From NCBI GenBank assembly GCA_900551075.1, contig URVB01000051.1:1-27239 (forward strand): DNA of 27,239 nucleotides, read 5' to 3'. The notes beneath the pieces are model-generated. The model did no database searches. It worked only from the letters and a program-made list of their open reading frames with translations, and was not told where the DNA came from. The stretch comes from an uncultured Blautia sp. (GTDB lineage: Bacteria; Bacillota; Clostridia; Lachnospirales; Lachnospiraceae). This document shows positions 8,466 to 16,472 of this stretch, piece after piece; positions within the stretch are counted from its first letter, which is position 1, and each line of letters starts with the position of its first letter. The translations under genes and the position numbers were made by a program.

Positions 8466-9800
8466 CTATATCGCATCCGATTTTTCACCCGATACCGCAT
8501 ATATAACACCTATCAAAGCAAAAAAAGGCTTAAAGGTATTCAGATGATCCGCATACCACAAGGATATCATGTAGCATAAAAATCCGCCAAGCATCGCTCT
8601 ATAGAATCCACCTTTCTTCCCACGCACCCGTCTTAAGCAATGCACCATGGGCGTAATAATAAGCATTACAAAAGTCAATAATCCTGGTATTGCATAACAA
8701 ACGTAAAGGTTAATATAGCAATTGTCGATTGATTGCACACTCACCATACGGCCATACGCTTCCGAGTAAAAATATTCCTCATAGCCGCTGTTTAATCCTC
8801 TGCCCAACCATGGGCTGAGTATATGAGACTGGGTAAAAACAGACGGAAGTACTGCTCTGTACATATCACTGTTAATGATGGAGGAGCTTCCCCCAAACTG
8901 CAAAGCATAATCCGTTTCAAATATTACATCTATAACCTGTGCAAACTGCAGACAGACATATTGCACGATCGACGTATCATAAAAAACAATTCCAAATAAA
9001 AATAATACGCTTCCAACCTTTAAACACGAAGAAACTGTCTTGATATTTCCAGTCATATCCCCTGATAAAACAAATAAAACAACAAGCTCCAAAAACATAA
9101 TGCCGAGAGTTGACCTGGAACCTGTTAAAAACATATTCACTGCCAATAATAAAATCAACCATTTGTTCTTCCAAATGCTGATTTTCTTACTCTTTATATC
9201 ATAGGATACCACTGCAATTAACAACAGAAGATACATCCCATAGCCTATCGGATGAGAACACATAGCACCTATGCGGTAGGCGCCCCCTCGCCATGAGCCG
9301 CCGCCGTTTATGTAACTGATCGTATGAAGCAATCTATATGGATTCTGCCTTACAAGCCCTTCTGCAATACCTAGGCAGCCAATCAGCCATACCATTTTCC
9401 GGAAATAATCAAAAAAGAGTTCCGGCCTAATAATATAACGGATAATATACATAATGATATATAGTACCATAACATAATCTGCCACTGGGCTGATTAATGA
9501 TTTGATATCATTTCGCATAAAGGATGTATAAATAATAACAAACAGATATAATATAACCAAAGGCGTTATCGGACAGGTCATTGCCGCAGTGATAAACTGA
9601 TATCTATGTTTGCCACTCCTGAAAATAATGATAAGCCACACCAACATCAGAGCTCTTTGCGCTGTTAATGCAAAACCACCGATAGAAATGCCAAAATACT
9701 GTGGCAGCATGAATACCGCAATAATGTACAAGTAGGAATAATTAATTAGACTTACTTTAAATGGATTTGGTATCTGAAACTGGGGAATCCTAATTCTCAT
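8466..9800 (-). CDS. wzy: Wzy-type O-antigen/capsule polymerase
   Basis: This 444-residue membrane protein has ten or more hydrophobic segments and a central extracellular loop. The segment just before a membrane helix, RIGAMCSHPIGYGMYLLLL at about residues 175-195, is typical of the O-antigen ligase/polymerase (Wzy_C-like) family. The protein should link lipid-carried repeat units outside the cell. Polymerases of this class have little sequence conservation, so the call rests on topology, the loop motif and position between the glycosyltransferases and the flippase. The start follows GGAAGAG. Its composition is AT-rich, like its neighbours. Confidence 0.87.
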   Translation of the reverse strand: MRIRIPQFQIPNPFKVSLINYSYLYIIAVFMLPQYFGISIGGFALTAQRALMLVWLIIIFRSGKHRYQFITAAMTCPITPLVILYLFVIIYTSFMRNDIKSLISPVADYVMVLYIIMYIIRYIIRPELFFDYFRKMVWLIGCLGIAEGLVRQNPYRLLHTISYINGGGSWRGGAYRIGAMCSHPIGYGMYLLLLIAVVSYDIKSKKISIWKNKWLILLLAVNMFLTGSRSTLGIMFLELVVLFVLSGDMTGNIKTVSSCLKVGSVLFLFGIVFYDTSIVQYVCLQFAQVIDVIFETDYALQFGGSSSIINSDMYRAVLPSVFTQSHILSPWLGRGLNSGYEEYFYSEAYGRMVSVQSIDNCYINLYVCYAIPGLLTFVMLIITPMVHCLRRVRGKKGGFYRAMLGGFLCYMISLWYADHLNTFKPFFALIGVIYAVSGEKSDAI

Positions 9801-9909
9801 TACATCTCTTCCTTTTAATCACCAATAATAATAAACCCTATATACTTAATTCCAACCAAAACAGACGGTTTTGAATACACCGGATACATGTGATGCAGCA
9901 CAATAAAAC

Positions 9910-10857
9910 TTAGCTATGCTGATTCTGTTTTCTGCTTAATGCCACATACAGGTCCACAAGATAGGATTTTGGTGTTTGGTAATATTGCAGATAACAAATT
10001 AATGAAAATAGTTTGATCAACTTACCGTTTTTCAGTAAATCCAGTCGTTTTTTCATCATTGCAATATGAGCCTTTATCAGGCTTTTTGAGGGTTCATCTG
10101 CAGCATAATCGTCCAACATCCGCAACATCTGCAAATTTGCATTTTGCATATTGGCAAACAGAATAACTCTCTTTGTTTTCGTATGGTATTTTCCAAAGGT
10201 TGCCGTATTATTATCATGCAGCCTGTGCTTTACTAAATTTTTATGCCATAAATAACATCCGTCCGCACATTGCCCCAGCCTCCACATTCGATCATCCTGT
10301 GCCCATCCGTCAAACCAATACTTCTGTATATTGCAGAGAAATTCCTTTTTTACACACATACAGCAGCCTAACGCACGCAAATATACGCTTTTTTTTGATA
10401 GCTCTATCTTTTCTATACTTCCAGCATCTTTCATCTGAGCCAGAACTTTTGGGGGTGCGGCCGGTGCGCCCCCGTTATCTGCAAATACTTCATAATCCGT
10501 GCATAGGACCTGACAATCGGCATATTCTTCTATCTTTTTTATCATCAGTTCAATTTTATTATCAACCCATAAATCATCCTGGTCTGCAAAAAAAATAAAC
10601 TCTCCCTGCGCCATATCGGCTGCTTTATGAAAGTTCCCTGCATATCCCAGATTAAAATCATTTTGAATTATCTTCCATGAATTCTGCAAACCATATTGCT
10701 CTATGTATTCCACAACTAACCGGACAGTTGTATCTGTTGAACAATCATCACAAATTATAACCTCATCCGGCGTAATAGTCTGCAATCTGATGGTATCTAA
10801 CTGCTCAATAATATATTTTTCACCATTATAAGTTGCCATAACTACAGAAGCTTTCAT
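9910..10857 (-). CDS. GT2 family glycosyltransferase (rhamnosyltransferase-like)
   Basis: This 315-residue enzyme has a classical GT-A fold: N-terminal ASVVMATYNGEKYI, nucleotide-binding DDCSTDTT at about 37-44, and FFADQDDLW at about 90-98 as the metal-binding DxD-type motif. Proteins with this DQDD pattern are often annotated as rhamnosyl- or glucosyltransferases. It should add one sugar to the growing repeat unit on the cytoplasmic face. The start ATG at 10857 overlaps the stop of the upstream GT2 gene (ATGA), indicating translational coupling. The donor sugar cannot be assigned. Confidence 0.92.
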   Translation of the reverse strand: MKASVVMATYNGEKYIIEQLDTIRLQTITPDEVIICDDCSTDTTVRLVVEYIEQYGLQNSWKIIQNDFNLGYAGNFHKAADMAQGEFIFFADQDDLWVDNKIELMIKKIEEYADCQVLCTDYEVFADNGGAPAAPPKVLAQMKDAGSIEKIELSKKSVYLRALGCCMCVKKEFLCNIQKYWFDGWAQDDRMWRLGQCADGCYLWHKNLVKHRLHDNNTATFGKYHTKTKRVILFANMQNANLQMLRMLDDYAADEPSKSLIKAHIAMMKKRLDLLKNGKLIKLFSLICYLQYYQTPKSYLVDLYVALSRKQNQHS

Positions 10858-11852
10858 GAATACTTCCTTTCCATTTTACCTTTTATAAAAATCATCCAAC
10901 TATAAAATCCGACTGTTGTTTTACCAAAGCTTTTTATATATATATTCAATGCATTCATCTGCTTGAAATAGACATTTTTTCGATAATTTGGAAATCTGCT
11001 TTTCAAATACTCGGTTGTTCTTTCTATAAGAATTTTTCTTTGTTTACAATCATTAATTTTACATATTCTCTGCATAGAACTACATAATAACACTTTAACA
11101 CAAAAATAAGTTAGCTCTTCCTGATATTCATTCCAAAATCTATGCTCTCGATAAAACTCAAGCACATGATCAATTACCGGGAATATATGTGCAGCCTTTT
11201 CCGGAAGAAATGTTGCTGTAGTAGAATTTTTATGTCTGACACGAAATGCCAAAGGCTCCTCTATTATAACAATGCTTTTTATATAGGGAATCAGTTCCAA
11301 ATAAAAAGCTGTATCCTCATATATTTTTCCCTCAGGAAATTTTACTTGAGAAATTTGCAAAATTTCTCTTTTATATAAATGTATAAAAGGACTTACTAAC
11401 GCTCCGAAAAACAGGTCTTTTGTGCCTTTTGCAATCTTTGACGCTACATAATGCTCTAGTTCAAGTTCTTTTCCAGCATCTAATGTAGTATCCGTATATC
11501 CACAGGCTACATAATCAGCATTCTCTTTAATTGCACCAAAGTACATTTTTTCAAACATACACTCTTTCACAAAATCATCAGAATCCAAAAAGCCAACATA
11601 CTCTCCTTTACATATTTCCAATGCACGGTTACGTGCCGCCGCCTGTCCGGAATTTTTTTGAGACAAATGTACGAACTTTTTCGGATATTTTTTACAATAG
11701 CTTTCTATGATCTCAGGGGATGAATCTGTCGAGCCATCATCCACTACAACAATCTCTATTTCTTCCATTGTTTGTCTTACCAGGGAGTCCAAACATCGTT
11801 TTAAATATTTTTCAGTATTATATACAGGAACTATTATACTCACCAGTGCCAT
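10854..11852 (-). CDS. GT2 family glycosyltransferase
   Basis: This 332-residue enzyme has N-terminal SIIVPVYNTEKYLKRCLDSL, VVDDGSTDSS at about 35-44 and FLDSDDFV at about 88-95, all standard for GT-A family 2 transferases. The C-terminal part is typical of capsule-locus members and carries no membrane helices. AAGGAT lies upstream of the ATG. It overlaps the next GT2 gene by four bases. Together with the preceding transferases it should build the oligosaccharide repeat. Local base composition is strongly AT-rich. Sugar and linkage are unknown. Confidence 0.92.
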   Translation of the reverse strand: MALVSIIVPVYNTEKYLKRCLDSLVRQTMEEIEIVVVDDGSTDSSPEIIESYCKKYPKKFVHLSQKNSGQAAARNRALEICKGEYVGFLDSDDFVKECMFEKMYFGAIKENADYVACGYTDTTLDAGKELELEHYVASKIAKGTKDLFFGALVSPFIHLYKREILQISQVKFPEGKIYEDTAFYLELIPYIKSIVIIEEPLAFRVRHKNSTTATFLPEKAAHIFPVIDHVLEFYREHRFWNEYQEELTYFCVKVLLCSSMQRICKINDCKQRKILIERTTEYLKSRFPNYRKNVYFKQMNALNIYIKSFGKTTVGFYSWMIFIKGKMERKYS

Positions 11853-11878
11853 TTTTTTATCCTTTCAATATTCAATTA

Positions 11879-12532
11879 TTATCTTTCCCAGTCAATATCC
11901 TTTTTCAAAATAAGATTATTACTTATAACAGTGTTTTCATCTCTCAATTCATGTGTTATTAAACTTCCTGCTGCAACAACCGAATTGTTAGGTATTACAC
12001 TTCCCTTCAACACTTTAGTATTACATCCAATCCATACATGATTTCCTACTGCTATACTTTTGGGTTGATTTACGACAGTATCTCCATCTTTATTAAATAT
12101 TTTATGAAAATCATTGTCCATAAATAAAGTATCCCATGAAATCAAAACATCGTCTCCAAAACTAATTTTCTTCTCACAAATAATATTGCATTTTGCCGTT
12201 GTCGTAAAATCATTCCCAAAATAAAGTTCCCCACTGTTTGCAATTCTTGTCCCTTGTCCCAGAACCACTTTTCCTTTTACATATATATTTCCTGAATTAT
12301 GCCAAATACTTCTTTCATAACGCTGATCAAAAATTGCCACATGTGTAAATCCTATTTTTATACATCCTGTGTATATCTTTGCGCCATCATACTGGATTAC
12401 TCCCTTTAATTCTGTTATTTTCAGACTTCTGGAAGCAATAATATAAGCATGTAATACCCCTTTCCAGCCAAAATAATATAAATTCATGCGAACTGTATTT
12501 AAAATACCGATTTGAAAAATCTTTCGAAACAT
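11879..12532 (-). CDS. Hexapeptide-repeat acyltransferase (LbH fold, probable O-acetyltransferase)
   Basis: This 217-residue protein has the left-handed beta-helix pattern of hexapeptide transferases in its C-terminal half: FGDDVLISWDTLF, then NHVWIGCNTKVLKGSVI and NNSVVAAGSLIT. A histidine in DNDFH matches the usual catalytic position of WcaF/maltose-acetyltransferase-like enzymes. The family moves acetyl or other acyl groups from CoA to a sugar hydroxyl or amine. In a capsule operon, O-acetylation of the repeat unit is the most likely job. It starts two bases after the PssE-like gene, with GAGGAT in the overlap region, so translation is probably coupled. Confidence 0.87.
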   Translation of the reverse strand: MFRKIFQIGILNTVRMNLYYFGWKGVLHAYIIASRSLKITELKGVIQYDGAKIYTGCIKIGFTHVAIFDQRYERSIWHNSGNIYVKGKVVLGQGTRIANSGELYFGNDFTTTAKCNIICEKKISFGDDVLISWDTLFMDNDFHKIFNKDGDTVVNQPKSIAVGNHVWIGCNTKVLKGSVIPNNSVVAAGSLITHELRDENTVISNNLILKKDIDWER

Positions 12533-12534
12533 AC

Positions 12535-13023
12535 TTATCCTCTATTTTCCATACACGAAATTATCAAATCCACTATCCTTTGATTATTGGAAACAAACTT
12601 TGCAGGAGTAAAATCCGGAATTTTTTGAATGCAAGCAATCAACTCTTTTTTATTATGCGCTACCAGTGCATATTTGCTTTTTTCAAAAAGTTCACAAAGC
12701 TCCAGTTGGTGATTATCCAGATGCTCGTTATATTTTGCCAGTCTTGGAAAAATAATAACCTTTTTTCCCTCTTTTACGGCAGATACAACTGTTCCGGTTC
12801 CTGCATGGGATATTACAAACTCTGATTTACTAACAAGCTTTTTAAATTCCTCAGCACTTAAAAAATCAAATGCCTTATAATTTCTAGGTACGTAATCGTT
12901 AAATCCACACTGTGCAATTATCTCATTGCCCTCCAAAATCCCCTCATCACATAGTTCATCAACGATTTTAAATATCCTTTCGAATTTAAACTCTACCACG
13001 CCGCCAACAGTAACCAATATCAA
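12535..13023 (-). CDS. pssE: PssE/Alg13-like glycosyltransferase catalytic subunit
   Basis: This is the C-terminal GT28-like half (Alg13/PssE/EpsE) of a split glycosyltransferase. ILVTVGG at the very N terminus and SHAGTGTVVSAVKEGKKVIIFPR near residue 90-112 are the family signatures, the latter binding the UDP-sugar. I place the start at TTG 13023: GGGGGG lies eight bases upstream, TTG overlaps the stop of the partner gene as TTGA, and the protein then begins directly at LILVTVGG with about 162 residues, the usual family length. An upstream ATG at 13077 would add residues that do not belong to the family and would overlap the partner by 58 bases. PssE works with a membrane-bound PssD partner, encoded immediately upstream. 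Known pairs add glucuronic acid or galactose. Confidence 0.88.
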   Translation of the reverse strand: MILVTVGGVVEFKFERIFKIVDELCDEGILEGNEIIAQCGFNDYVPRNYKAFDFLSAEEFKKLVSKSEFVISHAGTGTVVSAVKEGKKVIIFPRLAKYNEHLDNHQLELCELFEKSKYALVAHNKKELIACIQKIPDFTPAKFVSNNQRIVDLIISCMENRG

Positions 13024-13478
13024 TAAATACACCCCCCATAAACTGCTTTTGGGTAATATTTCAAAAGCTCCTCCCACTGTACTATAAATAAGTCGGCAAT
13101 TTTATAAATTAATTTGCCGGACTTATTCACAGTGCTCATTCTTGCATAACTTTCAATATAAATAACTTTTTTCCTGAACAATTTGCAAATAATGCACATG
13201 GGAATCGCAATAGCCGCACCTGTGGTAATAACCACATCAGGACGTTCTTTCACAAAGATTCTGCTTTGCTGTAAAAACATCTTACATATACTAAATATTT
13301 TACTTAATTTAGAACCTCTGTTTAAATCGTCAACCAAATATTTTTTTTCTTTGATTGCCATTGTAGCTTTTGTAGGTGATGTCACAAAAAAGCAATTATA
13401 TCTATTAATTATTTCCTTTAACTGTTTAATCTGCTCCAAATGACCTCCGCCTGAAGAAATCAAACATATTTTATGCAT
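13020..13478 (-). CDS. pssD: PssD/Alg14-like glycosyltransferase membrane subunit
   Basis: This 152-residue protein is the Alg14/PssD (EpsF-like) half of a two-part glycosyltransferase. It starts MHKICLISSGGGHLEQI, the characteristic glycine-rich nucleotide-sugar fold, and contains RPDVVITTGAAIAIPMCII, a hydrophobic patch that associates with the membrane, followed by VIYIESYARM. In studied systems this subunit recruits the catalytic PssE/Alg13 subunit to the membrane and the lipid-linked acceptor. The stop overlaps the TTG start of the PssE gene. Rhizobial PssD/PssE transfers glucuronic acid; with UDP-glucose dehydrogenase encoded two genes upstream, that donor is plausible here. Confidence 0.92.
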   Translation of the reverse strand: MHKICLISSGGGHLEQIKQLKEIINRYNCFFVTSPTKATMAIKEKKYLVDDLNRGSKLSKIFSICKMFLQQSRIFVKERPDVVITTGAAIAIPMCIICKLFRKKVIYIESYARMSTVNKSGKLIYKIADLFIVQWEELLKYYPKAVYGGCIY

Positions 13479-13505
13479 AAATCAAACTACCTCATTTATA
13501 AAATT

Positions 13506-14312
13506 TTAAAAGCTTCCTTCGTACTTCCTGTTTAAAAATTTTGCTTCCAAAAATGCTGAGCCCTTTTTTATCCAATTAATTCTTTCAATATGTATACATG
13601 GAATTTCGCACACTTTTTCTTTTACAATATTAGACGTTTCCATTTGATATAAAAGCCAGGCATTAAATAATATTTCACTTACTCTGCCGTAAAATCTTCC
13701 CTGAAATTTTGACAACTCCGGCATATTAATTCTTTTTTCCAATTCAAAAAGTATATCAAAAAGCCACTCACAATAAGCATCCGAAAGATTTTTTTTCATA
13801 ATAAACATATTAAACATATATCCATTTGTCTGTTTCAAAACTCTTTTATACATTTCAACATATTCCGGATACTTCTCCTGAATGATCAGCATAGTCTCAT
13901 CAAGGTGGCAGGCATAGTGCGTATGCTTATAATGGGAATATAAGGATTCAATATAATACTGTCTTTTGCGGGGAATAATTACATCATATTTTTCACATAG
14001 CTGCCCCGCCTCTTTATCACTGAGAACTAATTTCATCTTATCTTTACCATAATTCATAAAAAATTTTTTTCTGGTAAAATACCTTCTGTAATGAACCAGC
14101 CCCAGATAATCAGCAGCAAGATTTTTCCAGCCCCAATACAAACCGGACAACTCGCAGAATGAATCATTTTTTTTTGAAATATTATCCCCTGAATTATCTT
14201 TCGTATAACCCAGCGCTTCCTTTCCCTCTGCTCCCACATGTAAAGGAATATATATTTTTCCTTCCGGCATCTGATACTTTTTGTGTGTTGCTACTAATAT
14301 TTTAATATTCAT
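13506..14312 (-). CDS. DUF4422 family capsular glycosyltransferase
   Basis: This 268-residue protein begins MNIKILVATHKKYQMP and contains PLHVGAEGKEALGYTKD and ELSGLYWGWKN, then YLGLVHYRRYF, the recognisable core of DUF4422. The family is frequent in Gram-positive and Bacteroides capsule loci, and some members are known or thought to be glycosyltransferases, including galactofuranosyl or galactosyl transferases. GGAGTG precedes the ATG by five bases. It lies 19 bases after the UDP-glucose dehydrogenase gene. The region is very AT-rich: a direct count of 13741-13800 gives 16 G+C in 60 bases. The presence of glf in the operon makes this one candidate for the galactofuranose transferase, but this is inference. 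Confidence 0.85.
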   Translation of the reverse strand: MNIKILVATHKKYQMPEGKIYIPLHVGAEGKEALGYTKDNSGDNISKKNDSFCELSGLYWGWKNLAADYLGLVHYRRYFTRKKFFMNYGKDKMKLVLSDKEAGQLCEKYDVIIPRKRQYYIESLYSHYKHTHYACHLDETMLIIQEKYPEYVEMYKRVLKQTNGYMFNMFIMKKNLSDAYCEWLFDILFELEKRINMPELSKFQGRFYGRVSEILFNAWLLYQMETSNIVKEKVCEIPCIHIERINWIKKGSAFLEAKFLNRKYEGSF

Positions 14313-14331
14313 TTTTCACTCCAAACAGACA

Positions 14332-15579
14332 TTAATCTCTCCGAAAAATATCTCTTGTATATACTTTTTCAGATACATCTTCCAACTCCGCACTATATCG
14401 ATTTGCAATAATGGCATGACACTGTTCCTTGAATTTTTTCAGGTCATTCACCACTCTGCTCCCAAAGAATGTGCCTCCATCCTCCAAAGCCGGTTCGTAA
14501 ACTATAACTGCTGCACCCTTCGCCTTAATCCGTTTCATAACACCCTGGATACTGCTTTGACGGAAATTGTCACTATTGGCCTTCATTGCCAGACGGTATA
14601 CCCCAATTACACAGAACCTTTCATCAGCTTTGCTGTAATCACCACGATTATAATAATCATAATATCCCGCCATTTTAAGAACTCTGTCGGCAATATAATC
14701 TTTTCGTGTACGATTAGACTCCACAATGGCTTCTACCAGATTCTCCGGCACATCCCGGTAATTCGCAAGAAGTTGTTTTGTATCTTTTGGAAGACAATAG
14801 CCGCCATATCCAAAGGAGGGATTATTATAATGGTTTCCAATCCTCGGGTCCAGGCAAACTCCCCGGATAATCTCCTGTGTTTTTAAGCCCTTCATCTCCG
14901 CATAGGTATCCAATTCATTAAAATAGGAAACACGCAACGCAAGATACGTATTTGCAAATAATTTCACTGCCTCTGCTTCCGTAAACCCCATATACAGAGT
15001 ATCTATATTTTCTTTCTCAGCCCCTTGCTGCAAAAGCGCTCCAAATGTATGGGCACGCTCCGTAAGAACGTCGTCTTCAAAGTCTGTTCCTACTATGATT
15101 CGCGATGGATAAAGATTATCATAAAGAGCTTTCCCTTCCCGCAAAAATTCAGGGCTGAATATAATTTTGCTGTTATAATATTTTTCTCTCACACTGGCTG
15201 TATACCCCACAGGAACCGTTGACTTGATAATAATCACGGACTCCGGATTTGTCTTTATCACAAGCTCTATAACTGCTTCCACGCTGCTTGTATCAAAGCA
15301 ATTTTTTTCAGAATCGTAATTGGTGGGTGTCGATACAATCACAAAATCTGCTCCACAATAGGCTTCTTCTCCATCAAGTGTTGCCTTCAGGTCCAACTTG
15401 CCTGAGGACAGTATCTCCTGAATTTCCTTATCTGCTATCGGAGAAATCCCCCGGTTAATCTTCTCAACCTTCTCCTTTACAACATCCACTGCCCTTACCT
15501 GATTATGCCTTGCCAGTAAGCATGCCAGAGAAAGTCCCACATAGCCGGTTCCTGCAACTGCTATCTTATATTTCTTCAT
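14332..15579 (-). CDS. ugd: UDP-glucose 6-dehydrogenase
   Basis: This 415-residue enzyme of the UDP-glucose/GDP-mannose dehydrogenase family oxidises UDP-glucose to UDP-glucuronate with NAD. The N-terminal Rossmann motif is GTGYVG (residues 10-15). The substrate-binding SPEFLREGKA lies at 142-151, and the catalytic cysteine is C262 in GYGGYCLPKDT. Length fits the family. Relatives that use UDP-N-acetylsugars exist, but FLREGKA and YCLPKDT favour UDP-glucose. It is the first gene of the AT-richer sugar module and lies 149 bases after the secreted-protein gene, a gap that may hold a secondary promoter. UDP-glucuronate would serve one of the downstream transferases, plausibly PssD/PssE. Confidence 0.95.
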   Translation of the reverse strand: MKKYKIAVAGTGYVGLSLACLLARHNQVRAVDVVKEKVEKINRGISPIADKEIQEILSSGKLDLKATLDGEEAYCGADFVIVSTPTNYDSEKNCFDTSSVEAVIELVIKTNPESVIIIKSTVPVGYTASVREKYYNSKIIFSPEFLREGKALYDNLYPSRIIVGTDFEDDVLTERAHTFGALLQQGAEKENIDTLYMGFTEAEAVKLFANTYLALRVSYFNELDTYAEMKGLKTQEIIRGVCLDPRIGNHYNNPSFGYGGYCLPKDTKQLLANYRDVPENLVEAIVESNRTRKDYIADRVLKMAGYYDYYNRGDYSKADERFCVIGVYRLAMKANSDNFRQSSIQGVMKRIKAKGAAVIVYEPALEDGGTFFGSRVVNDLKKFKEQCHAIIANRYSAELEDVSEKVYTRDIFRRD

Positions 15580-15609
15580 AAAATATTCACCTCATATTGT
15601 ATATATTAT

Positions 15610-15638
15610 CTAATAAGAAATCCCTTCAGATTTTTCAA
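15610..15638 (-). promoter_or_regulatory. Possible internal promoter upstream of ugd
   Basis: On the minus strand TTGAAA (15633-15638) is followed after 17 bases by TATTAG (15610-15615), which matches TATAAT at four of six positions. It lies 31 bases before the ugd start in a 149-base gap. If real, it would allow expression of the sugar-specific half of the operon apart from the main switchable promoter. The -10 is weak. Confidence 0.3.
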
Positions 15639-15662
15639 ATGAAATGATTTCCTATTGGATAA

Positions 15663-15697
15663 ATCCCGGCCAGTTGCTCCCCCGCAACCGCCGGAAT
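15663..15697 (-). other. Hairpin in the gap before ugd
   Basis: Read on the minus strand, CCGGC and GTTGC pair with GCAAC and GCCGG around a short GGGGGA loop, with a G-U wobble and one bulge. The stem is GC-rich but not followed by a U-run, so it is not a convincing terminator. It could be an RNA processing or stability element between the assembly and sugar halves of the operon. Confidence 0.45.
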
Positions 15698-15728
15698 CTT
15701 TTTCTCCTTTCAAATTTACTCCCATTTC

Positions 15729-16406
15729 TTACGGAGCAATTACATCTGTATCAACCTCCGTCTCTTCTTCCGGAAGCTCTTTGTAAACCAGTGCAACCGG
15801 AGATGCAGAATGGAAGGATGTTTTCATCTGATTTTCACTTACCTTTTCCCCTTCAAGCAGCTCCCACTGATGCTCCCCACAGTAATGAAGTACGTCCACC
15901 TGAATGCCATCCGTCATATTGTTTGCGGTAAAGGTTACTTCAACAGGATGCTCGTCTGTAACCTCAACTCCCTCCTCAAACCTCAGCTCCATCACCGGAG
16001 AAAGGAATTTATAAAGTCTCAAATCTACATCCCCGTCTATAAGTTCAGCCACCTTATAAAGGGGAATCTTCGGCATATCTTCTTCGCCAAACACTGCCGC
16101 AAAAGCATCGTATACAGTCGTATCCCTCGGCGCATCATTCAGACTGTCCACAACCCTCTGCACAGCCTCCTCATATAAATTTGCCACTTCCTTTGTCAGG
16201 GCTGCGCCTACGATCTCTAATTCTGCATCGATACCTCCGACTTTCTTCATTTCAAAGCCGGATGCCGCTCCGCTGCCTGTTGTCCCTGCCGTCACATTAT
16301 TCGTATCCACTGCCCCGGTAATACTTCCGGATGCCATAACGCTCACGCTCATGGATACCACGGTCACTGCTGCCAATACACCTGCCAATACTTTTTTGAA
16401 TTTCAT
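15729..16406 (-). CDS. Secreted protein of unknown function
   Basis: This is a 225-residue protein with a clear Sec signal peptide: MKFKKVLAGVLAAVTVVSMSV followed by SVMASG, cleavage probably after ASG or MAS. I place the start at ATG 16406 because GGAGG lies nine bases upstream; an ATG at 16421 is in frame but precedes the ribosome-binding site. The mature part is acidic with no membrane anchor and no LPXTG-type motif. A beta-rich C-terminal stretch (VEVTFTANNMTDGIQVDVLHY through FHSASPVALVYKE) looks like a small sandwich domain. I do not recognise a named family. It follows the degenerate sortase gene by 66 bases and is the last product of the assembly half of the operon, suggesting an extracellular role with the polymer or its attachment. 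Confidence 0.8.
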   Translation of the reverse strand: MKFKKVLAGVLAAVTVVSMSVSVMASGSITGAVDTNNVTAGTTGSGAASGFEMKKVGGIDAELEIVGAALTKEVANLYEEAVQRVVDSLNDAPRDTTVYDAFAAVFGEEDMPKIPLYKVAELIDGDVDLRLYKFLSPVMELRFEEGVEVTDEHPVEVTFTANNMTDGIQVDVLHYCGEHQWELLEGEKVSENQMKTSFHSASPVALVYKELPEEETEVDTDVIAP

Positions 16407-16472
16407 TTCTTTTTCCTCCATAATAATGATAGATACATCTAATTGTTACCTGTTTGATATGAATCTGATAAA

